This document shows, piece by piece, positions 7,216-15,943 of a stretch of DNA of 64,000 nt. Origin of the DNA: Bacillota bacterium (lineage in GTDB: Bacteria > Bacillota > Clostridia > Christensenellales > SZUA-584); assembly GCA_023397655.1 (NCBI GenBank), contig JAEWTW010000009.1, positions 31,985 through 95,984 of the forward strand, in the 5' to 3' direction. The number at the start of each line of letters is the position of its first letter. Position 1 is the stretch's first letter. The notes below the pieces were generated by a model that saw only the letters and a list, made by a program, of their open reading frames with translations, had not been told where the DNA came from and did not search any database. The position numbers and the translations under genes were made by a program.

Positions 7216-9051
7216 ATGTGCGGTATCGCGGGGATCGTAAACTTTGAAAAGAACATGCTGGATGAATGCAGAACGCTATCGGCCATGATGGATGCCATCG
7301 CGCACCGCGGGCCGGACTCGGCAGGCACCTTTCTGACGCATCAGGTGGCGCTGGGGCACCGGCGTCTAACCGTTGTGGATCCTGCTGGCGGCAGCCAGCC
7401 GATGATACGGAGCATTGGCGGCAATACATACGCCATCATCTACAACGGCGAGTTGTACAACACACCGGAGCTGCGCCAGATGCTCATCAACAAAGGTCAT
7501 ACCTTTTCTTCGCACTCGGATACCGAGGCGCTGCTGCTGTCGTACATAGAGTGGGGTCCCTCCTGCGTGGAGTATCTGAACGGTATATTTGCCTTCGCGA
7601 TATGGGATGAGAAAAAGCAGCGCGTTTTTCTCGCGCGGGACCGCATGGGCGTCAAGCCGCTCTTCATTGCACGGGCGGGGCACGCGCTGGTGTTCGCCTC
7701 CGAAATTAAAGCGCTGCTGGCGCATCCGGACATCAACCCCGTGCTGGACGAAGGCGGCCTGCTGGAGCTGTTCGCTCTGGCGCCCGCACGCACGGCGGGC
7801 AAGACTCTGTTTTCCGGCATTGAGGAGCTGCGCCCCGGCGAATGCATGATCTACTCGCCGCTCGGCACATACGTTCACCGCTACTGGCAGTTTGTGAGCG
7901 CGGAGCACACCGACAACCTGCACACCACCACAGAGAAGCTGCGCTGGCTGGTGTCCGACTCTGCGAAGCGCCAGCTGGTGTCCGATGTGCCCGTGTGTAC
8001 CTTCCTGTCGGGCGGTCTGGATTCCAGCGCACTATCCGCCATTGCGGCGCAGGCAGCCGGTGAGAAGGACGGCATACTGCGCACCTTCTCTATCGACTAT
8101 GCGGATAACGACAAGTATTTTACGCGCAGCGTGTTCCAGCCCAGCCCGGACAGCGACTATATCGATATCATGCGCCGCCACATCGGCAGCGACCACATCA
8201 CGGTGACGCTGGATACGCCGGAGCTGATCACCGCCCTGCGTGATGCCATGATCGCGCGGGATCTGCCCGGCATGGCGGACGTGGACTCCAGTCTGCTGCT
8301 GTTCTGCCGTCAGATCAAGGGCTATGCGACCGTCGCGTTATCCGGCGAATGCGCGGACGAGATATTCGGCGGCTACCCGTGGTTTTACCGTGAGGACCTG
8401 CTGGGTCTCGACATGTTCCCCTGGGCCAATTCGCTGGATCTTCGCCGCAGCGTGATGTCCAAGGCGCTCTCCCGCCTGAAGATCGAGGACTACGCCAAGA
8501 GCCGCTATTTTGACACCGTGGATGAAACACCGATGCTGGGCAGCGAAAAGCCGATGGAGCGCAGGCGCCGCCAGATGTTCTACCTCAACATCAAATGGTT
8601 CATGGCCAATCTGCTGGAGCGCAAAGACAGGATGAGCATGGCCTGCGGGCTGGAGGTGCGTGTGCCTTACTGCGACCACCGTCTCGCCGAATACGCTTGG
8701 AACATCCCGTGGGACATCAAGAACCTCGGCGGTATGGAAAAAGGCATACTGCGGCTCGCAGTGAAGGATCTGCTGCCGGAAGAAATCTACAACAGAAAGA
8801 AAAGCCCGTATCCCAAGACGCATAATCCTGAGTACACGAGGCTGGTGTCTTCCGCGCTGAAAGAAACGCTGGCAGATCCGTCAGCGCCCATTCATGCTCT
8901 GGTGGATAAAAGAGTGGTTGAGGAGATGCTGGACAGCTTAAGCCTCGTAACGCCCTGGTTCGGGCAGCTGATGACGGGGCCGCAGCTGTTTGCCTTCCTG
9001 CTGCAGCTCAACATGTGGCTGGAAGAATACCGGGTCAGCATCAACTTCTAG
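7216..9051 (+). CDS. asnB: Asparagine synthase (glutamine-hydrolyzing)
   Basis: AsnB converts aspartate, glutamine and ATP to asparagine and glutamate in the cytoplasm. The product has 611 residues. The N-terminal class-II glutamine amidotransferase domain begins MCGIAGI, so Cys2 is the nucleophile after Met removal, and includes the RLTVVDP and YNGELYN blocks. The C-terminal synthetase domain has the PP-loop SGGLDSSAL near residues 266-274 and the SGECADEIFGGYPWF block. ATG at 7216 follows a GGGGG run, a weak ribosome site. The gene is divergent from the ECF S component and converges on the GerMN gene with the two stop codons overlapping in CTAG at 9048-9051. No separate terminator fits between them. 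Confidence 0.95.
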   Translation: MCGIAGIVNFEKNMLDECRTLSAMMDAIAHRGPDSAGTFLTHQVALGHRRLTVVDPAGGSQPMIRSIGGNTYAIIYNGELYNTPELRQMLINKGHTFSSHSDTEALLLSYIEWGPSCVEYLNGIFAFAIWDEKKQRVFLARDRMGVKPLFIARAGHALVFASEIKALLAHPDINPVLDEGGLLELFALAPARTAGKTLFSGIEELRPGECMIYSPLGTYVHRYWQFVSAEHTDNLHTTTEKLRWLVSDSAKRQLVSDVPVCTFLSGGLDSSALSAIAAQAAGEKDGILRTFSIDYADNDKYFTRSVFQPSPDSDYIDIMRRHIGSDHITVTLDTPELITALRDAMIARDLPGMADVDSSLLLFCRQIKGYATVALSGECADEIFGGYPWFYREDLLGLDMFPWANSLDLRRSVMSKALSRLKIEDYAKSRYFDTVDETPMLGSEKPMERRRRQMFYLNIKWFMANLLERKDRMSMACGLEVRVPYCDHRLAEYAWNIPWDIKNLGGMEKGILRLAVKDLLPEEIYNRKKSPYPKTHNPEYTRLVSSALKETLADPSAPIHALVDKRVVEEMLDSLSLVTPWFGQLMTGPQLFAFLLQLNMWLEEYRVSINF

Positions 9052-10577
9052 CGGTTCTTGATGATACCGAAATTGCGCAGGAACGGGTCCGACACGCACA
9101 GGTATCCTGCCAGCTCATCCGTTTGTTTGCCTTCCACGGTAAACTGCACGCGGTTGATGCCGTCCATTGCCGTAATGGTGTTGACAATGGAATAGACCAG
9201 CAGCATTTCGCTCTTTTGGGGCAGGCCGTCGCACACCTCTTTGAAGTGCGCCGACAGGTCCACATAAGCGATGTCGTTATAGACATCCACCGACAGTATG
9301 TCGTCCCCCGTCATGCCGGTACGCGTCACCGTCCAGACGTTGTCGCCGTCTTCTTCGAGCGGGCCGTTGAACACCTCAAGCACGCGCTCTCTCGGGCTCC
9401 AGATCTTGCCCTGCTCCATGCTTCTTTGCACCTCCACGAGCAGGTCGGAGCTTTTGTCCCCGAAATAGACGGGCGCGCTGCTGCCGATAAAACCGACGTA
9501 GTCGGATCTTTTCATGCCATAATAGAACCAGTTCTCTTCATCAACGGTCATCACGCGTTTTCCGGCCACATATATGTCCACCGTCTTTATGTTGGGAATA
9601 AAGCCTGTGATCGTGTAAATGAGCGCCGCATAAGACTGCAGAGCGCCTGCGGAAGCCGCATACCCGGAGCGCACGGGGCTTTTCGAAAAGTACAGCTCCA
9701 GATTGAACTTGCCATCACCGGTATCGATCATTGCGGAATCCTTAAGCTCAATATCAGCCACGAGCGGGCTTCTCATCGAAGCGGTGTTCTGCGGACCTTT
9801 GGTCAGTTCCTGAATCAACCCGGCGACAAACTGGTCTTCCGTATATTTAACAATGCGAACCTCGGGCAGTATATAACTTCCGCCCGTGGCGGTAAAGTAC
9901 AGCACTGTGGATATCTCAGAGGTCTTTATCTTGGGTTCCTCATCCGCATTGGGAGCGCTTGTGCCGTTGCCCCCGGGTATAACATCAGTGGTGGTCGCCG
10001 TCTGGGCCTCTGGCGCGTATTTGGACTTGGCGCTGCTCCACGCATCATCGATATTGCCCGTCTGCTTTTTCAGCGGTGCGGACGGAAACCCCAGCACGCC
10101 TTCGCGCACGCCGTTATAAAATACACAGACGGACACCGGTCCCAGTATGTCTGTAACGGTGTTGGCGATCGCCTGCTCGAGTATATAGGCAGGCTCGTCC
10201 TGCATGCGTTCACCGTCGTATCTTAAGTAAACGTTGACGACCTCCTTGGAATATTCGATGAAATCCAGCGTCATTCCTTCCGGCGCCACGCTGGCCAGAC
10301 TATCGTTGGAGGTGCCCTTCAGCAGCTCTCTGACAGCGGCCGCGGCGGGGTTCGTGTCCTGCTCGATCACCAGCGTCCGCAGTTCGGCCATCAGCGTACG
10401 GCTCGTTTCGTTCAGGAAATAGACAGCCGTTTTCATCACCCGTCCGTAGTATTCCAGACCGCTCATATCCAGCACGCTGGCCGGCACCTCCGTGCCCGCC
10501 GCGTGTTTGTCGCGTATCACGCCGCAGCCGCCAAGCAGCAGGCTCACGGCCAGTATCAGACATATCAGTCTTTTCAT
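9048..10577 (-). CDS. Lipoprotein with three GerMN-like modules
   Basis: The product has 509 residues. ATG at 10577 has AGGG upstream and sits ten bases after the stop of the preceding GerMN gene. A lipoprotein signal (LAVSLLLGGCG) puts the acylated Cys near residue 18, so it is probably tethered to the outer face of the membrane. Three segments look like GerMN (sporulation/germination) modules: about 50-155 (VYFLNETSRTLM start), about 220-345 (VLYFTATGGSYILPE start) and about 380-500 (EVFNGPLEEDG). Each has the AxxxLLKGP- or IxELTKGP-like helix and a repeated IxNTIT helix. GerM of Bacillus acts in spore envelope assembly and germination; here the context is a two-component system. Confidence 0.75.
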   Translation of the reverse strand: MKRLICLILAVSLLLGGCGVIRDKHAAGTEVPASVLDMSGLEYYGRVMKTAVYFLNETSRTLMAELRTLVIEQDTNPAAAAVRELLKGTSNDSLASVAPEGMTLDFIEYSKEVVNVYLRYDGERMQDEPAYILEQAIANTVTDILGPVSVCVFYNGVREGVLGFPSAPLKKQTGNIDDAWSSAKSKYAPEAQTATTTDVIPGGNGTSAPNADEEPKIKTSEISTVLYFTATGGSYILPEVRIVKYTEDQFVAGLIQELTKGPQNTASMRSPLVADIELKDSAMIDTGDGKFNLELYFSKSPVRSGYAASAGALQSYAALIYTITGFIPNIKTVDIYVAGKRVMTVDEENWFYYGMKRSDYVGFIGSSAPVYFGDKSSDLLVEVQRSMEQGKIWSPRERVLEVFNGPLEEDGDNVWTVTRTGMTGDDILSVDVYNDIAYVDLSAHFKEVCDGLPQKSEMLLVYSIVNTITAMDGINRVQFTVEGKQTDELAGYLCVSDPFLRNFGIIKNR

Positions 10578-10587
10578 CGCAAACCCT

Positions 10588-11547
10588 TCAGCCCGCATTG
10601 ATCAGCACATCCACCAGCGACGAGTAAGAGAATTTCCATATCCCCTCTTCCCTTACCAGCACCACCGGAATGTTGGTGCGCCCGATGGCGTCGCCTTCCC
10701 TCGTTTTCATGGAGTAGTCCAGCATGACGGTGGCGCGCTGGCCGTCACCGGATACATTCATATCCGTCACATTGAATTTCTCCAGCAGGTTGCCGCTGTC
10801 CGACAGCGCATCGGAAAACGCCTTGATCTCCGGTTTCACCGAACCATCCGGGTTGTTATATGCCGTGAAGTTATACAGACGGGTCCAGTCCTTCTTCGTA
10901 AAGGAGTCCAGCGCCTGCCACAGCGTATACTGGGGAGTCAGTATCATATCCTTCATGCGCCCCAGCGGCTCAAGCCTCTGGGCACCGTCCGTCTCCCAGC
11001 CCGCCTCCTGCCGCGTGATGGCCTGCCCCACACCGGCCTGCTTGTCCACGTTGATCTGAACCCGTGAATACTTGCCCATCTCGACGACCGTGTTGACGAT
11101 GGAGCAGATCGCCAGCCTTTTCTGTTCGGCGACAGTCCCTTCTTCCAGCACCACCTTTTCAGGCTCGGTGGACACGAAAGCCTCATTCAACGTGATAAAA
11201 AGGATATCGGCGCTGCTGTCCACGCGCACCAGCTTCACGCCCTCCCAGAACAGCCCGGTCAGCTCCGCGCGGTTTACCGTCGGCCCGTTAATGAGGGCGC
11301 GCACCACCGCATACTCCAGCGACTCGTTGACCGGGACATTGATCGTCACCGTCTCACCCGCCAGCAGTTCCTCCCCGCGGTATGAGAAATACAGCGTCAC
11401 ATCCAGCGAATCCTTGTTGGCGGATTCCGCGTTCGGATTGATATCGGGCAGATTCTTTTTCTCCTCCTGATTGTCTCCCGACGCGCAGCCGGCCATGACC
11501 AGCATTATCACAATGAGCATTAAGGCTGCCGCTCTTTTTATCATCAT
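10588..11547 (-). CDS. GerMN-domain lipoprotein
   Basis: The product has 319 residues from ATG at 11547, which has GGGGTG six bases upstream. The upstream kinase stop is at 11553, so the two are tightly coupled. A lipobox (MLVMAGCAS) puts the lipid-carrying Cys near residue 21. Residues about 45-165 form one GerMN module (VTLYFSYRGEELLAGE start, ALINGPTVNRAELTGL, then a SIVNTVVEMGKYSRVQ helix and strand). The C-terminal part (about 195-315) looks like an NTF2-like domain (WQALDSFTKKDWTRLYNF to IWKFSYSSLVDVLI). It is followed by a related lipoprotein with three such modules. The pair resembles external sensor-partner proteins of an envelope-sensing kinase; this is inference. Confidence 0.78.
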   Translation of the reverse strand: MMIKRAAALMLIVIMLVMAGCASGDNQEEKKNLPDINPNAESANKDSLDVTLYFSYRGEELLAGETVTINVPVNESLEYAVVRALINGPTVNRAELTGLFWEGVKLVRVDSSADILFITLNEAFVSTEPEKVVLEEGTVAEQKRLAICSIVNTVVEMGKYSRVQINVDKQAGVGQAITRQEAGWETDGAQRLEPLGRMKDMILTPQYTLWQALDSFTKKDWTRLYNFTAYNNPDGSVKPEIKAFSDALSDSGNLLEKFNVTDMNVSGDGQRATVMLDYSMKTREGDAIGRTNIPVVLVREEGIWKFSYSSLVDVLINAG

Positions 11548-11552
11548 ACTCA

Positions 11553-12989
11553 TCACCCCAATGACTTGATGGGTAAAAACAGCGTAAACGTGCTGCCCTT
11601 GCCCTCTTCGCTTTGCACATTGATGCTGCCGCCGTGCAGCAGCGCTATCTTCTGTGCGATATGCAGCCCCAAACCGCTGCCGCCCGTACCGCGCGCACGC
11701 GCCTTGTCCACGCGATAGAACCGGTCGAACAGGTACGGTATATCCTTTTCGGGTATGCCGCAGCCGGTATCCCTGACGGATATGGCCGCGTTCATCCCGG
11801 ACTTTTGCAGCGTGACTTGCACACTGCCGCCGGGATCAGAATATTTGATGGCGTTTTCCACCAGATTCATCACGGCCTGCATCACCTTGAGCGCGTCGCA
11901 CTCGATTTCCAGGTCGTTGTTTACCGTGTAACTGAGCGATATCCGCTTTTCGTTGGCAATGGGTTTGAGCGCCGTCACGGATTTGAACACCAGCTCGCTC
12001 AGCAGTATTTTGTCGATGTTGAGCGCCTGCGTTTCGCTGTCCGTTTTGGCGAGCGTCAGCAAGCCGGAGATCACCTGAGTCAGCCGGTCGATCTCGTGGT
12101 TGATATCGCTTAAGAATTCCTTGTATATCTTTTCGTCCACGCCGTCCTGATACAGCAGGGACTCGATCAGTATCTTCATTGAGCTGAGCGGCGTTTTGAG
12201 CTCGTGCGACGCGTTGGAGACGAACTCGCTGCGTTTCTGGTCCATGTTCTCCAGCTTTTCGCTCATCGTGTTGAACGTGCCCGCCAGCGCCGCCATCTCG
12301 TTTTTACCGGATACGCTGATGCGCTGGTGCAGGTTCCCGCGCGATATGGACAGCGCGACCGCCTTCAAATCGTTAATGGGTCGCGTGATATAGCCGGACA
12401 GTATGATGCTGACGACGGCGAACACCAGCGATGCGGCAATGGACACCATGATCAACACCTGCACGAAGTCGCGCGTGATGTCCACGATGTCCTGAATATC
12501 GTCAGAAAAAAGCACAGCTCCGATCGTCTCCGAATCGTAGACCACCGCAGCCGCGTAATATACAGCGTAGAACGGCTCGCCCGTTCCGTCGTCAATGTAG
12601 TGGAAACCGTAGCTCGTGTCCCTCGGCCCCAGCAGCACGTCGGAAATCTCCCTGTGATCCAGTTTTTGGCCGTTGAGCGTCGAGAAGCTGTCGATCTGAA
12701 CGATGCCGGACTTGTTGAGAATCAGAAACCTTCCGCCAAAGTTCTTCGAGCTGGACTCAGCCAGTTCATACATCCTCGAGGCATTCGCGCTGCTCAAATA
12801 CGGCGCCACGTTGACCGCCACGTTATTGGTGTTTTTCAGCTGGTCCCTCATGCGGATGTTAACCAGATAGTCTTCCGCAAGGTAAGCAATCACAAGCGTT
12901 ACCGCTGCGAATGCCACGGCCGCCACCGCGAGATTGATCAGTACGAACCGCCACCGGATCGAATAAAAGAGATTATTTATCCGAGAAAT
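11553..12989 (-). CDS. Sensor histidine kinase, probable ATT start
   Basis: Membrane sensor kinase that pairs with the response regulator just upstream. Layout: first transmembrane helix (about 13-33), extracytoplasmic sensor domain (about 34-185), second helix, HAMP (about 205-257), HisKA with H-box SHELKTPLS, then HATPase_c with N-box NLVENAIKYS and G-boxes DTGCGIP and GTGGSGLGL. The frame has no ATG, GTG or TTG ahead of the first helix; the first GTG (12926) would cut that helix. ATT at 12989 has GGGGAG nine bases upstream and gives an N-terminus (ISRINNLFYSIRWRFVL) like other family members. It overlaps the regulator by 17 bases, which suggests coupling. The ATT start is inferred; 478 residues result. 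Confidence 0.85.
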   Translation of the reverse strand: MSRINNLFYSIRWRFVLINLAVAAVAFAAVTLVIAYLAEDYLVNIRMRDQLKNTNNVAVNVAPYLSSANASRMYELAESSSKNFGGRFLILNKSGIVQIDSFSTLNGQKLDHREISDVLLGPRDTSYGFHYIDDGTGEPFYAVYYAAAVVYDSETIGAVLFSDDIQDIVDITRDFVQVLIMVSIAASLVFAVVSIILSGYITRPINDLKAVALSISRGNLHQRISVSGKNEMAALAGTFNTMSEKLENMDQKRSEFVSNASHELKTPLSSMKILIESLLYQDGVDEKIYKEFLSDINHEIDRLTQVISGLLTLAKTDSETQALNIDKILLSELVFKSVTALKPIANEKRISLSYTVNNDLEIECDALKVMQAVMNLVENAIKYSDPGGSVQVTLQKSGMNAAISVRDTGCGIPEKDIPYLFDRFYRVDKARARGTGGSGLGLHIAQKIALLHGGSINVQSEEGKGSTFTLFLPIKSLG

Positions 12990-13662
12990 AGTATCCCACT
13001 CCCCATTTCGTCATGATGAACTCGGGCTTGGCCGGATTGTGTTCGATCTTCTCGCGCAGCCGGCGAATGTGCACGTCCACCGTGCGCAGATCGCCCAGAT
13101 ATTCATATTTCCAGATCAGTTCAAGCAGCTTCTCCCGGTCGTACACCTTGCCCTTGTTGGTGATGAACAGCTGCAGCAGGTCGAATTCCTTGGCCGTCAG
13201 CGCCACCTCGTTGCCGTCTATCTCCACGCTTCTGTTTTCCAGATTCACCGTCATGTTGCGGGCACGCAGCACCTGAGGCTCACGCTGCTTCTCCGTGCCT
13301 TCCATGCGGCGGAATATCGTCTTGATGCGTGCCTTTAGTTCCAGCATGTTGAAAGGCTTGGTCATATAATCGTCCGCACCGAATTCCAGCCCCATGATCT
13401 TGTCCATGTCGTCGTCCTTGGCCGTCAACATGACAATGGGCACATTGGAGACGCTGCGGATGCGCTGGCAGACTTCCATACCGTCTATTTTGGGCAGCAT
13501 CAGGTCCAGCAATATGAGATCATATTTGCCGGCGGTAAACATATCCAGCGCCTGTTCCCCATCCAGCGCCTCGTCCACCAGATAGCCGTCCTGCTGTTCC
13601 AAATTGAAGCGGAGCCCTTTAATCAGACTGGGTTCATCGTCGACGATCAGAATTCTCTTCAT
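12973..13662 (-). CDS. OmpR/PhoB-family response regulator
   Basis: Transcription factor of a two-component system, 229 residues. The receiver domain (1-115) has the acidic pair in VDDEP (8-12), the phosphate-accepting Asp in LILLDLMLP (about 53), the Thr of MLTAKDDD and the Lys of KPFNMLEL. The winged-helix Trans_reg_C domain (about 130-229) has LTAKEFDLLQLFITNKGKV and RTVDVHIRRLREKIE. ATG at 13662 has AAGGAG upstream. It is first in an operon with the kinase and two GerMN lipoproteins. The C-terminus resembles WalR/PhoP-type regulators, but a WalR assignment is not secure because the usual walHI-type partners are absent. Confidence 0.92.
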   Translation of the reverse strand: MKRILIVDDEPSLIKGLRFNLEQQDGYLVDEALDGEQALDMFTAGKYDLILLDLMLPKIDGMEVCQRIRSVSNVPIVMLTAKDDDMDKIMGLEFGADDYMTKPFNMLELKARIKTIFRRMEGTEKQREPQVLRARNMTVNLENRSVEIDGNEVALTAKEFDLLQLFITNKGKVYDREKLLELIWKYEYLGDLRTVDVHIRRLREKIEHNPAKPEFIMTKWGVGYYFSDK

Positions 13663-13693
13663 TAGCCTGCACTCCTTGTCCGTGATGTGAACT

Positions 13694-13702
13694 ATTATAC
13701 CA
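13694..13702 (-). promoter_or_regulatory. Extended -10 promoter of the two-component/GerMN operon
   Basis: TATAAT (13699-13694) is preceded by TG and one base (TGGTATAAT), an extended -10. The -35 region is weak. It lies about 32 bases upstream of the regulator start at 13662. Confidence 0.6.
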
Positions 13703-13829
13703 CAATATACAAATTAATAAAATGAAAGTTATTACAGACAGTTTAACCACATTTGCCCCGCATGTGACAGCTTAAGACCACGCATCCCCGGTTATGTTAA
13801 CGATGCCGCTGCCATTGCGGGCCGATTTT

Positions 13830-15923
13830 TCACCGGCCTGTTCCCTTTCTGCCCCGCGCGCCGGTGCCCGCCGATTTCCCCGGACGCCTGGCCTCCGTTT
13901 TCGCTGCGCCGCCCTTTGCTGACGTGCCTCCTTTTACAGGTCCGCCGCCCGTCGAGAAGGAACCGCTCTTTGCGGAAACACCGCTCTTTTCGGGTGCGGT
14001 TTTTTTCGCCGATGCACTGCCCTTCACATTCGCCCTGCCGCCAGCCGGTTTGCCGGATTTGTCCGCAGGCCTCGTCGGTTTTACGCCTCCCGAGCGTTCA
14101 TGCGATGCCCCACGGGGCTGGCCGCTCTTGGGGCGCGCGTCCCGCAGTCCGCTGTCCCCCGGCACCAGACACTCCTTGCCGGGTCCGATCAGGTCTTCCC
14201 TGTCCGCGGCTTTCAGCGCCTCGCGGATCAGAGGCCAGTTTTTGCGCTGGTCGAACTGCAGCAGCGCGCGCTGCATGGCCTTCTCTTTGGGCGTTTTGGC
14301 GACGTACACCGGATGGCCCGTCATCGGGTCCCGCTCGGTGTGATACATGCAGGTGGATATGGTGCCCGGCGTCGGGTAAAAATCCTGCACCTGCTCAGGC
14401 ACAAAGCCCTGCCGCTTCATCGACAGCGCCAATTCTATCGCGTTGTTCAATGTGCTGCCCGGATGGGACGAGATGTAGTACGGCAGCAGGTACTGCGGCT
14501 TGTCCGCTCGCTGCGTCGCACCGGCGAAACGGCGCGCAAACCGCTCGTATACGGAATACGGCGGCTTGTTCATCAGCCGGAGCACCTCGTCGCTGACGTG
14601 TTCGGGGGCGACTTTAAGCTGCCCGCTGATATGCTTTTTCACCAGACGTTCGAAGAAGTGGTTGTCCTTGTCCGCCATGATATAGTCAAACCGCAGGCCG
14701 GAACGAATGAACACGCGCCGGACACCGTCCACGCGTTCCACCGCGTCCAGCACCTCGCACAGCCCCTTGTGGCTCACCTTGAGGTTGGGACACAGCTTGG
14801 GCGTGAGGCAGCTGCGCGTACACGCCTCGGAGTTCTTCGCGGTGCACACGGCGTCATAGAAGTTGGCGGTGGGCCCGCCCACGTCGGAGATGATGCCTTT
14901 GAATTCGGGCATCTTCGCCATGCTCTTTGTCTCCTCCACAATGGAACGTTTGGAGCGCTTCTGTATGCGCTTGCCCTGATGCGCGGATATGGAGCAGAAC
15001 GCGCACTGGCCGGGGCATCCCCGCACCGTGATCAGCCCGAACTGCACTTCGGTCAGCGCCGGAATGGGCTCCGTGTACGACGGATGCGCACGGCGCGTGA
15101 AGGGCAGGCCGTATATCGCGTCCATCTCAGGGGTGGACAGCGGCGGCATCGGCGGATACTGGATAACATACCGGTCGCCGTGCTTTTGCGCCAGCACCTT
15201 GCCGCGCGGCACCGTATTGAGATGGGTGAGTCGGAACGCGTCCGCGAAATCCTTCTTGTTTTCGGCGGCGCGCTCAAACGAGGGCAGCAGCGTCGCCCCT
15301 TCGGGCACAGCCGCGCTGACGCAGCAGGTGCCGCGCACCCCGGTGATGTCACGGATACTTTCGCCCTCTTTCAGGCGCGCGCAAACCTCGGCAAGCGGCT
15401 TCTCGCCCATGCCGTACACCAGCAGGTCCGCCTTGGAGTCGATCAGGTACGAGCGGCGCACCTTGTCTTCATAATAGTCGTAATGGGCAAAACGGCGGTT
15501 GGAGGGTTCCACGCCGCCGATGATCACAGGAATATCCCGGTAGGCCTGCTTGAGCCGCGCGGTATATGCAATGGTGGGCCGCGGCGGACGCCGACCTGCC
15601 TTGCCGCCCGGTGAATACGCGTCCTCGCTGCGCTTGCGCTTGGCCGCGGTATACATGTTGACCATGCCGTCGATGTTGCCGCCGCTCAGTAAAAAAGTGT
15701 AGCGCGGCGGCCCCAGCACCATGAAGTCGTCTGCGGACTCCCAGTCCGGCTGAGAAATCACGCCCACGGAAAAGCCGAGGCTTTCCACATAGCGCCCGAT
15801 GATGGCTGCGGCGAAGGACGGATGGTCTACATACGCGTCGGGCGTCACCACAATAAAATCCAGTTGATCGATCTGTCGCGCGTCCATCTCTCCGCGCGAC
15901 ATCGGCATAAATTCGTTGTTCAT
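13830..15923 (-). CDS. YgiQ-family radical SAM protein with disordered tail
   Basis: The product has 697 residues. The N-terminal domain (UPF0313 type) has the usual FIVVTPDAYVDHPSFA start. The radical SAM core carries the 4Fe-4S cluster motif CPGQCAFC (about residues 304-311) followed by SISAHQGK, and further family blocks such as DVGGPTANFYD and LKVAPEHVSDEVL. The reaction of YgiQ proteins is unknown. Residues about 590-697 are a low-complexity tail rich in Gly, Lys, Ser, Pro and Ala, ending in a basic GARGRKGTGR, which suggests disorder and perhaps nucleic-acid contact. No ribosome site is seen before ATG 15923. It follows the glucan synthase by 20 bases and may be read from the same transcript. 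Confidence 0.9.
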   Translation of the reverse strand: MNNEFMPMSRGEMDARQIDQLDFIVVTPDAYVDHPSFAAAIIGRYVESLGFSVGVISQPDWESADDFMVLGPPRYTFLLSGGNIDGMVNMYTAAKRKRSEDAYSPGGKAGRRPPRPTIAYTARLKQAYRDIPVIIGGVEPSNRRFAHYDYYEDKVRRSYLIDSKADLLVYGMGEKPLAEVCARLKEGESIRDITGVRGTCCVSAAVPEGATLLPSFERAAENKKDFADAFRLTHLNTVPRGKVLAQKHGDRYVIQYPPMPPLSTPEMDAIYGLPFTRRAHPSYTEPIPALTEVQFGLITVRGCPGQCAFCSISAHQGKRIQKRSKRSIVEETKSMAKMPEFKGIISDVGGPTANFYDAVCTAKNSEACTRSCLTPKLCPNLKVSHKGLCEVLDAVERVDGVRRVFIRSGLRFDYIMADKDNHFFERLVKKHISGQLKVAPEHVSDEVLRLMNKPPYSVYERFARRFAGATQRADKPQYLLPYYISSHPGSTLNNAIELALSMKRQGFVPEQVQDFYPTPGTISTCMYHTERDPMTGHPVYVAKTPKEKAMQRALLQFDQRKNWPLIREALKAADREDLIGPGKECLVPGDSGLRDARPKSGQPRGASHERSGGVKPTRPADKSGKPAGGRANVKGSASAKKTAPEKSGVSAKSGSFSTGGGPVKGGTSAKGGAAKTEARRPGKSAGTGARGRKGTGR

Positions 15924-15943
15924 GTGGAGAGTATATCATTTGT

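Noticed and set aside
13703..13829. Possible gene or terminator in the short gap before the YgiQ gene
   Set aside because: A GGCCGgtgaaaaatCGGCC stem is present near 13815-13837 but has no T-run, and no frame with a ribosome site is seen.
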